This document shows, piece by piece, positions 26,671 through 36,118 of a stretch of DNA of 64,000 bases. The position numbers and the translations under genes were made by a program. Below the pieces are notes generated by a model. It worked only from the letters and a program-made list of their open reading frames with translations. It was not told the origin of the DNA and did not search any database. The DNA lies in the NCBI RefSeq assembly GCF_900635155.1, contig NZ_LR134002.1:558001-622000 (forward strand). The letters are read 5' to 3'. How positions within the stretch are numbered: the first letter of the stretch is position 1; each line of letters starts with the position of its first letter. This DNA comes from Streptococcus sanguinis. GTDB taxonomy: Bacteria; Bacillota; Bacilli; Lactobacillales; Streptococcaceae.

Positions 26671-27375
26671 ATGATGAAGATTTTATTAGCTGAAGATGAG
26701 CAGCAGCTGTCCCGTGTCCTGGAAACGGCGATGACCCATGAGGGCTATCAGGTTGATACCGCTTTTGATGGGCAAGAAGCTGTGGACTTGGCCAAGGAAA
26801 ATGCTTATGATTTGATGATTCTGGATATCATGATGCCGGTCAAGACAGGCATTGAAGCGCTGAAAGAAATCCGCCAAACCGGCAATACGACCTATGTCAT
26901 CATGCTGACAGCTATGTCAGAGGTGGATGACAAGGTCACAGGGCTGGATGCCGGTGCAGATGATTATCTGACCAAGCCTTTCTCTCTGAAAGAGCTTCTG
27001 GCTCGCCTGCGGTCTATGTCAAGACGGGTAGCGACGTTCACCCCCAATTTGCTGCAGATTGGTCAAACCAGCCTCAATGTCGGAGAACATGAGCTTATTA
27101 GCTCCAACTCTATCCGCCTAGCCGGTAAGGAATCTAGGATGATGGAATTTCTCATGCTCAATGCCCAGAAGAGTCTTTCTACTCAAGAAATCTTCCGCCA
27201 TGTTTGGTCCAAAGATGAGGATGAGGATTTGGATGAAGGCTTCGTCTGGATTTATATTTCCTATTTGCGTCAGAAGCTGAAGGCTATTCATGCTGACCTT
27301 GCTATCTTGGGTGAGGAAGGCGGCAGTTTCACTCTGGTGCCGCTGGAAGGAGATAGCCATGTTTCGGAAGCTTAA
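26671..27375 (+). CDS. relR: Response regulator RelR
   Basis: 234 residues from ATG 26671 (26674 is equally possible; MKILLAEDE). An in-frame GTG at 26662 would overlap relP and is less likely. The receiver domain has the acidic pocket EDE and phospho-Asp52 in LILDIMMPVKTG, and the conserved Lys in DYLTKPFS. The C-terminal OmpR-type winged helix includes IFRHVWSKDEDEDLDEG. It is cotranscribed with relP and relS, so it links a surface signal to alarmone synthesis. Confidence 0.93.
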   Translation: MMKILLAEDEQQLSRVLETAMTHEGYQVDTAFDGQEAVDLAKENAYDLMILDIMMPVKTGIEALKEIRQTGNTTYVIMLTAMSEVDDKVTGLDAGADDYLTKPFSLKELLARLRSMSRRVATFTPNLLQIGQTSLNVGEHELISSNSIRLAGKESRMMEFLMLNAQKSLSTQEIFRHVWSKDEDEDLDEGFVWIYISYLRQKLKAIHADLAILGEEGGSFTLVPLEGDSHVSEA

Positions 27376-28594
27376 AATTCGGTTCATTCTGTTGGCTTCG
27401 GCAGCTATTGTCTGTATTTTGCTGACCATGATTGCTGTCTTAAACTCTGTTCGCTTTCTGCAGACCAACGGAGAAATCCAAGCTGTTCTCAATATTCTAT
27501 CTGCCAATAATGGAGATTTTCCCAGCGTAGAAGAAACGGCAGAGAGCTTGCAAAACGACCGTATCACCATTGACACGATCTACCAATACCGCTATTTTAG
27601 CGTGGTCTATAACGAAGACAAAACACTTTACTCCTCTAACTTGGACCATCTTTCCAATCTATCTAAGGAGCAGGCGCTCAGCTATGCTAACAAAGTGATT
27701 AAGAACAGCCGCAGCAGTGGGGTTTTTAAGGTAGGCAGTCAATTTTATTCCTACCAGATAACGCAGGATTCCAAGACCAAGCGCTATTTACTGGTGGTCT
27801 TAGATTCGACTAATTATCTCGAAAGTCGCAATGATTTTTTCTGGCTGTCTATCCAGTTATGCTTCTATAGCTTTATTTTCTTTGTCTTAGTCGTGTCTGG
27901 ATTTTCCAACTTTGCTATCCGTCCCTATATCAAAAACTATGAAAACCAAAAGCGTTTCATTACCAATGCGGGACATGAATTGAAGACGCCATTGGCAATC
28001 ATCTCAGCCAATACGGAGCTGCAAGAGCTGATGACTGGCGAAAATGAATGGACGGAAAGCACCAAAGACCAGGTCAAGCGCCTCAGCAACCTAATCAATC
28101 AAATGGTCGTTCTGGCCCGTCTGGAAGAGCAGCCAGATGTTACCTTGGTAGATGTGAATTTCTCAGAAGTTGTCAAAAAAGTGGCTGGAAACTTCAAGTC
28201 TGTCATCGAGAAGGCAGGCAAGAAGTATGAGATCAAGCTGCAGGAAGATATCCATGTCAAGGCAACTGAAGATGAACTTTATGAATTGGTTAGTATCCTG
28301 ATTGACAATGCCTGCAAGTATTGTGACGAAGATGGGCAAATTTTTGTCACTCTGACCAAGGCTAAACGCGGGAAACGAGCTCGTCTGACGGTAGCCAATA
28401 GTTACGCGGACGGCAAAAATGTTGATTACAGTCGTTTCTTTGACCGTTTCTATCGCGAGGACGAATCGCACAATCAGAAGCAGCCTGGCTACGGAATTGG
28501 CCTATCCATGGCAGAAAGTCTGGTACGGATTTTCAAGGGCAGGATTTGGGTTTCATATAAGAAGGGCTTGATTGGCTTTACCGTTTTACTGTGA
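27359..28594 (+). CDS. relS: Sensor histidine kinase RelS
   Basis: About 411 residues from ATG 27359 (AAGGAG 27347-27352), overlapping relR by 17 bases. Two membrane segments (about 6-28 and 158-182) bracket an extracellular sensor of some 130 residues. HisKA has the phospho-His206 in AGHELKTPLA; the ATPase has N box LIDNACKYCDED and G box GYGIGLSMAE. It presumably phosphorylates RelR. The extracellular ligand is not evident from sequence. Confidence 0.93.
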   Translation: MFRKLKIRFILLASAAIVCILLTMIAVLNSVRFLQTNGEIQAVLNILSANNGDFPSVEETAESLQNDRITIDTIYQYRYFSVVYNEDKTLYSSNLDHLSNLSKEQALSYANKVIKNSRSSGVFKVGSQFYSYQITQDSKTKRYLLVVLDSTNYLESRNDFFWLSIQLCFYSFIFFVLVVSGFSNFAIRPYIKNYENQKRFITNAGHELKTPLAIISANTELQELMTGENEWTESTKDQVKRLSNLINQMVVLARLEEQPDVTLVDVNFSEVVKKVAGNFKSVIEKAGKKYEIKLQEDIHVKATEDELYELVSILIDNACKYCDEDGQIFVTLTKAKRGKRARLTVANSYADGKNVDYSRFFDRFYREDESHNQKQPGYGIGLSMAESLVRIFKGRIWVSYKKGLIGFTVLL

Positions 28595-28674
28595 TAGAGT
28601 CACCTCGTTCATCAGTTATTGATTTGTTTGCTGAGTTTTTTATATCGGTTACGCTGATTCTTACTCGAGATTAA

Positions 28675-28708
28675 AAAAATTCTTCTAGTATTAGCTAGAA
28701 GAATTTTT
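28675..28708. terminator. Bidirectional terminator between relS and yidC
   Basis: Perfect 14-bp stem AAAAATTCTTCTAG (28675-28688) / CTAGAAGAATTTTT (28695-28708), loop TATTAG, with A and T runs on both sides, serving the convergent relS and yidC genes. Confidence 0.93.
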
Positions 28709-28710
28709 CT

Positions 28711-29634
28711 TTATCTTGACCGTTGCTTACCAGCATTGCGGTTCTTTTTCTTTTTGTTCTTTTGCTCAATAGCCGGCTGAGCTTTTGGAGTGACATCTTT
28801 AGCCCGGCTAGCTTTTTTCAAACCTTTAGGAGGATTTTTTTCAAATTCCTCTGCTACCTGTTTTCTCAGGCGAGGTCGAATGATATAGTTGATGATAAAT
28901 TGCTGAATGATTTGGATAAATCCACCGACTACCCAGTAGAGAGTAACTGCGGCAGGAGAGAAGAATGAGAAACCAACAATCATGATAGGGCTCATATAAG
29001 AAGCTTGTTTCATGCTGTTTCTTTGAGTTTCATCTTCAATACCATGCAGAGAGAGCACTGACTGGATATAGTAGAGGACACCGACAATGGCGGTCAAAGC
29101 CCAATCGCTTTTGCCTAAATCGTTAATCCAGAGGAAGGAACTGCCTGCAACCCCTTGAGTATATTGGGCTGCGAAGAAGAGGGCTGAGAAGAAAGGCATT
29201 TGGATGAGCAGAGGCAGACAGCCGATACCGCCAAACATGCTGAGTCCATTTTCTTTTTGAGCAGCCATCAGTTCTTGCTGAGCCTGCATTTTCTCTTCCT
29301 GAGTCTCGGCATTTTTGATTCGCTCTTGGATTGGGGCAAAAATCGGCTTAAAGTAGTTCATCTTTTCAGACTGAAGCGTTGCCTTCCAAGACTGATAGAT
29401 TCCCAGCGGCAGAATGATAATTCGCACGATAAGCGTAACGATGATAATCGCCAGACCATAACCCAAGCCTGAATTCTTAGCGAAAAATTGGATACCATCT
29501 GCCATAGGCTGACCGATCACGTCCCAGATCAGACCAGAAGGATTGCCGGCCTTGTCACGGCCTACACAGCCGGACAGGAAAAGAAGGGCAGCCAGTCCCA
29601 TACCGGAGAATAAAAAGCGTTTGAAATGTTTCAC
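28711..29634 (-). CDS. yidC: Membrane protein insertase YidC (YidC2-like)
   Basis: 307 residues from GTG (29632-29634), AAAGGA 9 bases upstream. Lipoprotein signal with lipobox LSGC, then the insertase core ([19 protein letters not shown] with the groove arginine) and five membrane segments. The C-terminus is a long, strongly basic tail ([18 protein letters not shown]), a feature of streptococcal YidC2, which can help dock ribosomes. Its own promoter is visible on the minus strand: TTGTAT, 17 bp, TAGAAT, about 29665-29693. A streptococcus normally has a second yidC elsewhere. Confidence 0.93.
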   Translation of the reverse strand: MKHFKRFLFSGMGLAALLFLSGCVGRDKAGNPSGLIWDVIGQPMADGIQFFAKNSGLGYGLAIIIVTLIVRIIILPLGIYQSWKATLQSEKMNYFKPIFAPIQERIKNAETQEEKMQAQQELMAAQKENGLSMFGGIGCLPLLIQMPFFSALFFAAQYTQGVAGSSFLWINDLGKSDWALTAIVGVLYYIQSVLSLHGIEDETQRNSMKQASYMSPIMIVGFSFFSPAAVTLYWVVGGFIQIIQQFIINYIIRPRLRKQVAEEFEKNPPKGLKKASRAKDVTPKAQPAIEQKNKKKKNRNAGKQRSR

Positions 29635-29715
29635 GAGTTCATATCCTTTGTTTCTAAAAAATAATACCTATCTATTCTACTGTTTTTTTGCAAAATATAC
29701 AATAGTTCTGCAGAC

Positions 29716-29994
29716 CTAATTTGAAATTTTAAAGTCAGGATAGGAGTCGAAATTAGCCATGGTTACGTCCAAATAACTGACCTTAGAAAAAGGTGTCGGT
29801 CCCTTTCGGATTTCCTGGATAAATTTGGCCATCAAAGCTGGGTCATCAGCCTGAGCCAGAATGCCAACAGTGCCGTCGTCGTTGTTCCAGACACGGCCGG
29901 TAATACCTCCGATTTCCAGCGCTAGAGAATAGACTCCCCAGCGGAATCCAACCCCTTGTACCCGTCCTTGGGCTGTCATTTTCACTTTTTGCAT
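29716..29994 (-). CDS. Acylphosphatase
   Basis: 92 residues, the normal size. Hydrolyses acyl phosphates. Signature GRVQGVGFRWGVYSLA carries the catalytic Arg and phosphate loop; VWNNDDGTV carries the catalytic Asn. AAGGAGG precedes the ATG. It is upstream of yidC on the same strand and divergent from the RNA methyltransferase gene, as in related streptococci. Confidence 0.94.
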   Translation of the reverse strand: MQKVKMTAQGRVQGVGFRWGVYSLALEIGGITGRVWNNDDGTVGILAQADDPALMAKFIQEIRKGPTPFSKVSYLDVTMANFDSYPDFKISN

Positions 29995-30063
29995 GGCATC
30001 CTCCTTTAGTGAGCGGACCGAGGGGATTTAAGCCCTCAGTATGAGTGCAAGTCTGCTAAATTG

Positions 30064-30072
30064 TGGTATAAT
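30064..30072 (+). promoter_or_regulatory. Extended -10 promoter abutting a start codon
   Basis: TGGTATAAT at 30064-30072. The predicted transcription start, about 7 bases on, falls on the A of ATG 30079, so the message may be leaderless. Confidence 0.65.
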
Positions 30073-30078
30073 GTTCTT

Positions 30079-30819
30079 ATGAATATTATAACCTCAAAAG
30101 CCAATAATGTGGTAAAAAAAGCTAAAAAACTTCATCACAAAAAATACCGCAAGGATTCTTATTTGATCGAGGGCTGGCATTTATTTGAGGAAGCTGTCAG
30201 CAGCGGGGCAGAGCTGATTCAAATTTTTGCTTTAGCGGAATACGCAGAGCAGCTGGCTGAGTTTTCTCAGGTAATCTTTGTCAGTCCAGAGATTTTAGCT
30301 GACTTGGCTGATAGTAAGACGCCACAGGGGATTGTCGCAGAAGTGGCTTTTGAAAGGGAAGAAATACCATCGGAGTTAAGTGGACGCTATCTTTTCTTGG
30401 AGGACGTTCAGGATCCAGGTAATGTCGGCACCATCATTCGGACTGCGGATGCAGCTGGTTTTGACGGGGTTTTTATCTCTAGCTCGTCGGCAGACATCTA
30501 TAACCTAAAAACGCTGCGCTCTATGCAGGGGAGCCATTTCCATCTGCCAGTTTATCGGATGGATACGGCTGATTTTATTAGGCTGGCTCAGTCTTCCAGT
30601 CTGCCAATTCTAGCGTCGACCTTATCGTTAACATCTATCGATTACAGAGAGGTAGACAGCAAAGAGAGCTTTGTCCTAGTCATGGGCAATGAAGGGCAGG
30701 GGATTAGTCCAGAAATGACGGCAGCAGCTGATATTCTGGTCCATATTTCCATGAAGGGGCAGGCAGAAAGTCTCAATGTTGCTGTTGCTGCTGGTATTTT
30801 AATCTTTCATTTAAGCTAA
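30079..30819 (+). CDS. TrmH/SpoU family RNA 2'-O-methyltransferase
   Basis: 246 residues from ATG 30079 (MNIITSKANN). The in-frame TTG at 30061 overlaps the promoter and is rejected. An N-terminal L30e-like substrate domain is followed by a SPOUT knot: FLEDVQDPGNVGTIIRTADAAG, LVMGNEGQGI and ISMKGQAESLNVAVAAGI. It methylates ribose in tRNA or 23S rRNA; the target cannot be read from the sequence. There is no Shine-Dalgarno upstream of the start. Confidence 0.9.
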   Translation: MNIITSKANNVVKKAKKLHHKKYRKDSYLIEGWHLFEEAVSSGAELIQIFALAEYAEQLAEFSQVIFVSPEILADLADSKTPQGIVAEVAFEREEIPSELSGRYLFLEDVQDPGNVGTIIRTADAAGFDGVFISSSSADIYNLKTLRSMQGSHFHLPVYRMDTADFIRLAQSSSLPILASTLSLTSIDYREVDSKESFVLVMGNEGQGISPEMTAAADILVHISMKGQAESLNVAVAAGILIFHLS

Positions 30820-30863
30820 AAATCAGAAAAAGAGATATAATAGTTGGCAAGGGAGGTGATTCT

Positions 30864-31355
30864 ATGCCTTACAAAAAGGACGAGGAATTTATGGCCTATG
30901 TTGGGCACTTGATTGAAAAGCCTAGTGTTCAGCGACTGAAAGAAATTCCCCATCATATTCATTCCAATAGACTTGAACATTCCATCAATGTAAGTTATAC
31001 TAGTTACAGAATTGCCAAAAAATTTGGCTGGAATGCCCGCAGCACAGCACGCGGTGCCCTGCTTCATGACTTATTCTACTATGACTGGCGTGTAACCAAG
31101 TTTAAGAAGAGTCATGCCTGGGTGCATCCCCGTCTGGCAGTTCGCAATGCTCGTAAGATTACCAAGCTTAATAAAGTCGAAGAGGATATTATCGTCAAGC
31201 ATATGTGGGGGGCGACCATTGCTCCGCCGCGCTATAAGGAGTCTTATATTGTGACGATGGTGGACAAGTATTGGGCCGTCAAAGAAGCAACGGCACCATG
31301 GAGACGCAAGGGCGGTAATCGCAAGCTCTTTCATCGAAAGATGCTGAAACCGTAA
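30864..31355 (+). CDS. HD-domain hydrolase
   Basis: 163 residues with a strong RBS (GGGAGGTG). HD-superfamily metal ligands appear as LEHSINVS and GALLHDLFYYDW, with a later KHMWGATIAPP. It is a cytoplasmic phosphohydrolase of unknown substrate. The N-terminus aligns with a streptococcal family that sits next to the SpoU-type methyltransferase gene. Confidence 0.85.
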   Translation: MPYKKDEEFMAYVGHLIEKPSVQRLKEIPHHIHSNRLEHSINVSYTSYRIAKKFGWNARSTARGALLHDLFYYDWRVTKFKKSHAWVHPRLAVRNARKITKLNKVEEDIIVKHMWGATIAPPRYKESYIVTMVDKYWAVKEATAPWRRKGGNRKLFHRKMLKP

Positions 31356-31380
31356 ATGTTTTATTATAAAAGGAGTAACT

Positions 31381-32064
31381 ATGAATCATTCTATTATTCA
31401 AGATCAATCAGATATTAATTCTTTCTATGCTAAGATTTATTCTATCGTTGGTGTCGGTATCGGAATCTCAGCAATCGTGTCCCTCTTGATGCTAAACTTC
31501 TTTCAGGACATTATTATCTCTGTTCTGACAGGCTCCACTTGGATTTTCTATGCAGCTATTGCAGTTGAGTTTATACTTGTGTTGGTAGCATCTGGAACTG
31601 CTCGGAGCAATAGCCCAGCGGCGTTGCCTATGTTTTTAGCTTATTCAGCCATCAATGGTTTTACCTTAAGTATTATCATGGCGCTGTATCTTCAGTCAAC
31701 TGTTCTCTTAGCCTTTCTGACAACGACCGTTATGTTCTTTGCTATGGGCTTCATCGGCAAGGTGACCAAGAAGGATCTTTCTGGAATGGGCAGAGCTTGT
31801 ATGGCCGGTTTGATTGGTATTATTGCTGCTAGCTTCCTTAATATCTTCTTGAGAAGCAGTGGCTTGGACTTTATCATCAGTATCGTTGGTGTCCTTATTT
31901 TCTCAGGACTCATCGCTTGGGACAATCAGAAAATCCGCTATGTCTATGAGCAGACCAATGGCAATCCAGGGAATGGCTGGGCAATTTCGCTGGCTCTGCA
32001 TCTGTATCTGGACTTCATTAATCTCTTCCTCAGCTTGTTGCGTATTTTTGGAAGAAACAAATAA
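31381..32064 (+). CDS. Bax inhibitor-1 (YccA/BI-1) family membrane protein
   Basis: 227 residues with about seven membrane segments. The acidic/polar motif IAWDNQKIRYVYEQ before the last helices and the terminal ALHLYLDFINLFLSLLRIFG fit the BI-1 fold, whose members act as pH-sensitive calcium leak channels in some bacteria. Followed by a terminator. Confidence 0.88.
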   Translation: MNHSIIQDQSDINSFYAKIYSIVGVGIGISAIVSLLMLNFFQDIIISVLTGSTWIFYAAIAVEFILVLVASGTARSNSPAALPMFLAYSAINGFTLSIIMALYLQSTVLLAFLTTTVMFFAMGFIGKVTKKDLSGMGRACMAGLIGIIAASFLNIFLRSSGLDFIISIVGVLIFSGLIAWDNQKIRYVYEQTNGNPGNGWAISLALHLYLDFINLFLSLLRIFGRNK

Positions 32065-32082
32065 CTAAGCTAAATAAGACTC

Positions 32083-32113
32083 AAGCATTGGACGTTTGCT
32101 CCAGTGCTTTTTG
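32083..32113 (+). terminator. Terminator after the BI-1 gene
   Basis: AAGCATTGGA (32083-32092) pairs with TCCAGTGCTT (32100-32109) with one G-U pair, followed by a T tract. Confidence 0.85.
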
Positions 32114-32130
32114 TTTCTCCTATGGATTTA

Positions 32131-32139
32131 TGGTATAAT
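32131..32139 (+). promoter_or_regulatory. Extended -10 promoter of lysA
   Basis: TGGTATAAT at 32131-32139, about 30 bases ahead of the lysA ATG. Confidence 0.65.
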
Positions 32140-32168
32140 AAACCCAGCAAATAGAAAGCGAGAATAGT

Positions 32169-33419
32169 ATGAAAACTCCTTTTGTCAGTCGTGAAAAGCT
32201 AGCTGAGATTACGGCTCAGTTTCCAACACCTTTCCATCTTTATGATGAGAAGGGAATTCGGGAAAGAGCGCGTGCCCTGCATGAGGCCTTTTCTTGGAAT
32301 TCAGGCTTTAAAGAGTATTTTGCCGTCAAGGCCACTCCCAATCCTGCTATTTTAAAAATCCTCAAAGAAGAAGGCTGCGGGGTGGACTGTGCCAGCTATG
32401 TTGAGCTGCTCATGAGCCAAAAGCTGGGCTTTGCTGGACAGGATATCATGTTTTCGTCCAATAACACACCAGCTGAGGAATTTCAGTTTGCGCGTGACCT
32501 TGGAGCGACTATCAATCTGGATGCCTATGAAGATGTAGCTTTTCTAAAGGAGGCTGCTGGTATTCCCAAGGTTATTTCCTGCCGTTACAATCCTGGCGGT
32601 GTCTTTGAGCTGGGAACTAGCATTATGGATAATCCGGAAGAAGCCAAGTTTGGTATGACCAAGGACCAGCTGATTCAAGCTTTCAAAGAGCTCAAGGAGT
32701 TGGGAGCTGAGAAGTTTGGGATTCATGCTCTCTTGGCCTCAAATACTGTCAGCAATGACTACTATCCCGAACTGGCCCGTCAGCTTTTCGAGCTGGCTGT
32801 AGAAGTAGTGGATAAGACAGGAGTTGAGCTGGACTTTATCAATCTATCTGGTGGTGTCGGCATTAATTATCAGCCTGAAGGAGAGGAAAATGACATTGCG
32901 GTCATCGGTCAGGGAGTTCGTCAGGCCTATGAAGCTATTCTAACTCCGGCTGGCCTAGGGCAAGTCAAGATTTATACGGAGCTGGGTCGCTTTATGCTGG
33001 CACCTTATGGCCTGCTGGTCACCAAGGTTACCCATAAGAAGCAGACCTACCGAACCTATCTGGGAGTGGATGCTTCTGCGGTTAATCTACTTCGTCCTGC
33101 TATGTATGGCTCTTATCACCACATTACCAATATGGATCGACCCGAGGGAGAGACAGAGATTGTGGATGTTGTCGGCAGTCTCTGCGAGAATAACGACAAA
33201 TTCGCCATTAATCGCTCGTTGCCCGTCAGTCAAATTGGCGATACACTAGTGATCCACGATACGGGTGCGCATGGTTTTTCTATGGGTTATCAGTACAATG
33301 CCAAGCTCCGCTCCAGCGAAATTCTCTTGGAACAAGATGACAATGTTCGCATGATTCGTCGGGCTGAAAAACCAGAAGATTATTTTGCGACACTGTATGG
33401 CTTTGATTTTGAAAAATAG
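32169..33419 (+). CDS. lysA: Diaminopimelate decarboxylase
   Basis: 416 residues. Final step of lysine synthesis: meso-diaminopimelate to L-lysine. Fold III PLP enzyme, with the PLP lysine at Lys54 in EYFAVKATPNP, the glycine-rich phosphate loop LSGGVGINY, and the partner-subunit Cys in SLCENNDKFA. The RBS is weak (AAAGCGAG). It is monocistronic in appearance: terminator and promoter upstream, and the next gene has its own -10. Confidence 0.93.
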   Translation: MKTPFVSREKLAEITAQFPTPFHLYDEKGIRERARALHEAFSWNSGFKEYFAVKATPNPAILKILKEEGCGVDCASYVELLMSQKLGFAGQDIMFSSNNTPAEEFQFARDLGATINLDAYEDVAFLKEAAGIPKVISCRYNPGGVFELGTSIMDNPEEAKFGMTKDQLIQAFKELKELGAEKFGIHALLASNTVSNDYYPELARQLFELAVEVVDKTGVELDFINLSGGVGINYQPEGEENDIAVIGQGVRQAYEAILTPAGLGQVKIYTELGRFMLAPYGLLVTKVTHKKQTYRTYLGVDASAVNLLRPAMYGSYHHITNMDRPEGETEIVDVVGSLCENNDKFAINRSLPVSQIGDTLVIHDTGAHGFSMGYQYNAKLRSSEILLEQDDNVRMIRRAEKPEDYFATLYGFDFEK

Positions 33420-33427
33420 AGAAAATT

Positions 33428-33436
33428 TGATATAAT
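33428..33436 (+). promoter_or_regulatory. Extended -10 promoter of the YneF-like gene
   Basis: TGATATAAT at 33428-33436, 40 bases before ATG 33476; GAGGAG lies between. Confidence 0.6.
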
Positions 33437-33475
33437 GAAGAGCAATGTAAAAAAGGAAATAGAGGAGTTCTCGAT

Positions 33476-33724
33476 ATGAATTTAGTTTTAGCAATTTTCT
33501 TGATTATGGCAGCATTTGCTGGAGGCGTGATCTTGGGTATGTATCTGCTTCGTCGGCAAGTTGAGAAGGAATTTGCAGAAAATCCGCGTCTGAATGTAGA
33601 AGCAGTTCGGACCTTGCTTAGCGCTAGCGGTCAACGGCCAAATGAAGCGAAAGTACAGCAAGTTTATCGTCAAATTATCAGCCAGCAGAAAGCTGCGCTT
33701 GCTAAGAGCAAAAAGAAAAAATAA
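33476..33724 (+). CDS. UPF0154 / YneF family small membrane protein
   Basis: 82 residues. One N-terminal membrane segment ([23 protein letters not shown]) followed by a cytoplasmic helical part with the family sequence [28 protein letters not shown] and a Lys-rich tail. Conserved in Firmicutes; function unknown. Confidence 0.9.
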   Translation: MNLVLAIFLIMAAFAGGVILGMYLLRRQVEKEFAENPRLNVEAVRTLLSASGQRPNEAKVQQVYRQIISQQKAALAKSKKKK

Positions 33725-33775
33725 TTTTCTAGTGGCTGGCTGTTAATACCAGTAGAGAAAATCTATAAAAAAATG

Positions 33776-33808
33776 GGGATTTGGAATCGGCTTCCAGTCC
33801 CTTGTTTT
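33776..33808 (+). terminator. Terminator before murI
   Basis: GGGA (33776-33779) / TCCC (33798-33801) with an inner GGAA/TTCC stem and one bulge, then TTGTTTT. Confidence 0.65.
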
Positions 33809-33822
33809 AGAAAGAAGACCTT

Positions 33823-34617
33823 ATGGATAATCGACCAATCGGTTTTTTAGACTCAGGAGTGGGCGGTTTGACTGTAGTCCGTGAGCTCATGCGGCAGCTC
33901 CCCCACGAAGAGGTCATTTATATTGGAGATTCGGCGCGGGCTCCTTACGGTCCAAGGCCTGCTGAGCAGATTCGCGCTTATACCTGGCAATTGGTCAACT
34001 TCCTCCTGACCAAGGATGTTAAGATGATTGTCATTGCCTGCAATACTGCGACTGCTGTTGTCTGGGAAGAAGTGAAGGAAAAGCTGGATATTCCAGTACT
34101 GGGCGTGATTCTGCCGGGGGCTAGTGCAGCTATTAAGTCAACTGCCAGCGGCCGCATCGGTGTTATCGGAACGCCAATGACAGTTTCTTCTGATATCTAT
34201 CGGCAGAAGATTGAAGCGCTCTCGCCGGAGATGCAGGTGGAAAGTTTGGCCTGCCCTAAGTTTGTACCTTTGGTAGAGTCCAATGAACTTCATTCCAGTC
34301 TTACCAAAAAAGTGGTCTATGAAACCCTGCAGCCTCTGGCTGGCCGAGTAGATACCCTTGTCTTGGGCTGCACCCACTATCCCTTGCTCCGGCCTATTAT
34401 TCAAAATAGGATGGGACCAAATGTGAAGCTGATTGATAGCGGGGCAGAGTGCGTACGGGATATTTCTGTCCTGCTCAATTACTTTGAAATCAACCGCAGC
34501 CGGGAAAAGCAGGAGCTCAATCACCGATTTTACACAACTGCCAATGCCAAAAGCTTTTCGGAGATTGCAGAAAGCTGGCTGGGCCTGAAAGTGAATGTGG
34601 AGCATGTAAGCTTATGA
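33823..34617 (+). CDS. murI: Glutamate racemase
   Basis: 264 residues. Supplies D-glutamate for peptidoglycan. Catalytic cysteines in VIACNTATA and [10 protein letters not shown]-terminal [16 protein letters not shown] and [10 protein letters not shown] are the family's substrate loops. It is the first gene of a long run of tightly overlapping genes to 39545. Confidence 0.96.
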   Translation: MDNRPIGFLDSGVGGLTVVRELMRQLPHEEVIYIGDSARAPYGPRPAEQIRAYTWQLVNFLLTKDVKMIVIACNTATAVVWEEVKEKLDIPVLGVILPGASAAIKSTASGRIGVIGTPMTVSSDIYRQKIEALSPEMQVESLACPKFVPLVESNELHSSLTKKVVYETLQPLAGRVDTLVLGCTHYPLLRPIIQNRMGPNVKLIDSGAECVRDISVLLNYFEINRSREKQELNHRFYTTANAKSFSEIAESWLGLKVNVEHVSL

Positions 34618-35618
34618 CAAATAAAATTTATGAATACATTGACGAGAACAATTGGTATATCGGAGAATGGACTCGCTTTCGCAAGGCTGGCTATCATTTC
34701 AACGACATCCCATACAGGCTCTTGGAGCATATAGATGCAGAGTTGAGCGAGCTGATTGAGCGGGATTTGGATGAAGACTACAACGCCTTTACTACAGTTG
34801 TGGTCAAATACGGCTCGCCTATGTCCTATATCCAGTTTGTCCTCAATATGATTAACGACCGCCAGGAGCGGGATTTTAAGGCGACCAGTCATAAGGGGGC
34901 TATTCTGATTACAGAAAAGGACTTGCTGCGCAAGATTTTCTTCCTGTCTAAAGATGGAGTTAAGATGACTGACTTTTTTGGTCAGGGGCAGGAGACCGAG
35001 ATGGCTGTCGGAGATACCATCTTGATTGCGACGCGAAACGAAGGTAAGACAGCAGAGTTTCGCAAACTCTTTGATAAGCTGGGCTATAAGGTTGAAAATC
35101 TCAATGATTATCCTGACTTGCCAGAAGTCGAAGAGACTGGAACTACCTTTGAGGAAAATGCGCGGCTCAAGGCGGAGACAATCAGTAAGTTGACCGGTAA
35201 AATGGTGCTAGCTGACGACTCGGGTCTGCAGGTCGATGTTTTAGGCGGCTTGCCTGGCGTCTGGTCGGCTCGCTTCGCTGGAGTAGGTGCGACAGATGAT
35301 GAAAACAACATCAAGCTCTTGCATGAATTGGCTATGGTGTTTGATGTCAAAGATCGCTCTGCCCATTTTCATACGACCCTAGTGGTGGCCAGTCCTGACA
35401 GGGAGTCTCTGGTAGTTGAAGCGGATTGGCCGGGCTACATTGCCCATGAGCCAAAAGGGGAAAATGGTTTTGGCTATGATCCCTTGTTCTTAGTGGGAGA
35501 AACAGGAAAAACGTCTGCCGAACTAACGATAGAAGAAAAAAATGCGCAATCCCATCGGGCTCAGGCAGTTAAGAAATTAGTGGAGGTATTTCCAGCATGG
35601 CAAAGCAAACCATTATAG
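34614..35618 (+). CDS. Non-canonical purine NTP pyrophosphatase with N-terminal extension
   Basis: 334 residues, against about 195 for free-standing RdgB/HAM1. Residues 1-130 ([17 protein letters not shown]... [14 protein letters not shown]) are an extra domain of unknown function. The pyrophosphatase follows with [24 protein letters not shown] and [11 protein letters not shown]. It removes ITP, dITP and XTP from the nucleotide pool. The fusion is usual in streptococci. It overlaps murI by 4 bases (ATGA) and the next gene by 22. Confidence 0.92.
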   Translation: MTNKIYEYIDENNWYIGEWTRFRKAGYHFNDIPYRLLEHIDAELSELIERDLDEDYNAFTTVVVKYGSPMSYIQFVLNMINDRQERDFKATSHKGAILITEKDLLRKIFFLSKDGVKMTDFFGQGQETEMAVGDTILIATRNEGKTAEFRKLFDKLGYKVENLNDYPDLPEVEETGTTFEENARLKAETISKLTGKMVLADDSGLQVDVLGGLPGVWSARFAGVGATDDENNIKLLHELAMVFDVKDRSAHFHTTLVVASPDRESLVVEADWPGYIAHEPKGENGFGYDPLFLVGETGKTSAELTIEEKNAQSHRAQAVKKLVEVFPAWQSKPL

Positions 35619-36118
35619 TCATGAGTGATTCTCATGGCGACCGTGCTATTGTAGAAGAAATTAGGAATCATTATATTGGAAAGGTAGATGCGATTTTCCA
35701 TAACGGAGACTCTGAGCTTCCTTCTGATGATGAGGTATGGCAAGGGATTCAGGTTGTTGCAGGGAATATGGACTTTTACGACGGCTATCCAGAACGATTG
35801 GTGACGGATTTGGCGGGGACCATTATTGCACAGACTCACGGGCATCTCTTCCATATCAACTTTTCTTTTCAAAAGCTGGATTTGTGGGCGCAAGAGGTTA
35901 ATGCAGACATCTGTCTCTATGGTCACCTGCATATCCCAGATGCTCGAATGGAGGGCAAAACGCTCTTTCTGAATCCGGGCTCCATCAGCCAGCCACGCGG
36001 CCTGTTCAACGAACGCCTCTACGCTAAGGTAGAGATTGATGATGACCGCTTTAAAGTTGATTACTATACACGAAATCATGAACTTTATCCAAGCTTGTCC
36101 AAGGAGTTTAGCCGATGA
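35597..36118 (+). CDS. Metallophosphoesterase (YfcE/MJ0936 family)
   Basis: 173 residues. Calcineurin-like two-metal motifs: [30 protein letters not shown] and YGHLHIPD. It is a cytoplasmic phosphodiesterase of unknown natural substrate. ATG lies within the end of the pyrophosphatase gene, GGAGG about 10 bases upstream. Confidence 0.92.
   Translation: MAKQTIIVMSDSHGDRAIVEEIRNHYIGKVDAIFHNGDSELPSDDEVWQGIQVVAGNMDFYDGYPERLVTDLAGTIIAQTHGHLFHINFSFQKLDLWAQEVNADICLYGHLHIPDARMEGKTLFLNPGSISQPRGLFNERLYAKVEIDDDRFKVDYYTRNHELYPSLSKEFSR

Noticed and set aside
34138..34605. Open reading frame of 155 codons on the minus strand within murI
   Set aside because: Mirror frame of a clearly coding gene; no RBS, promoter or family motif.
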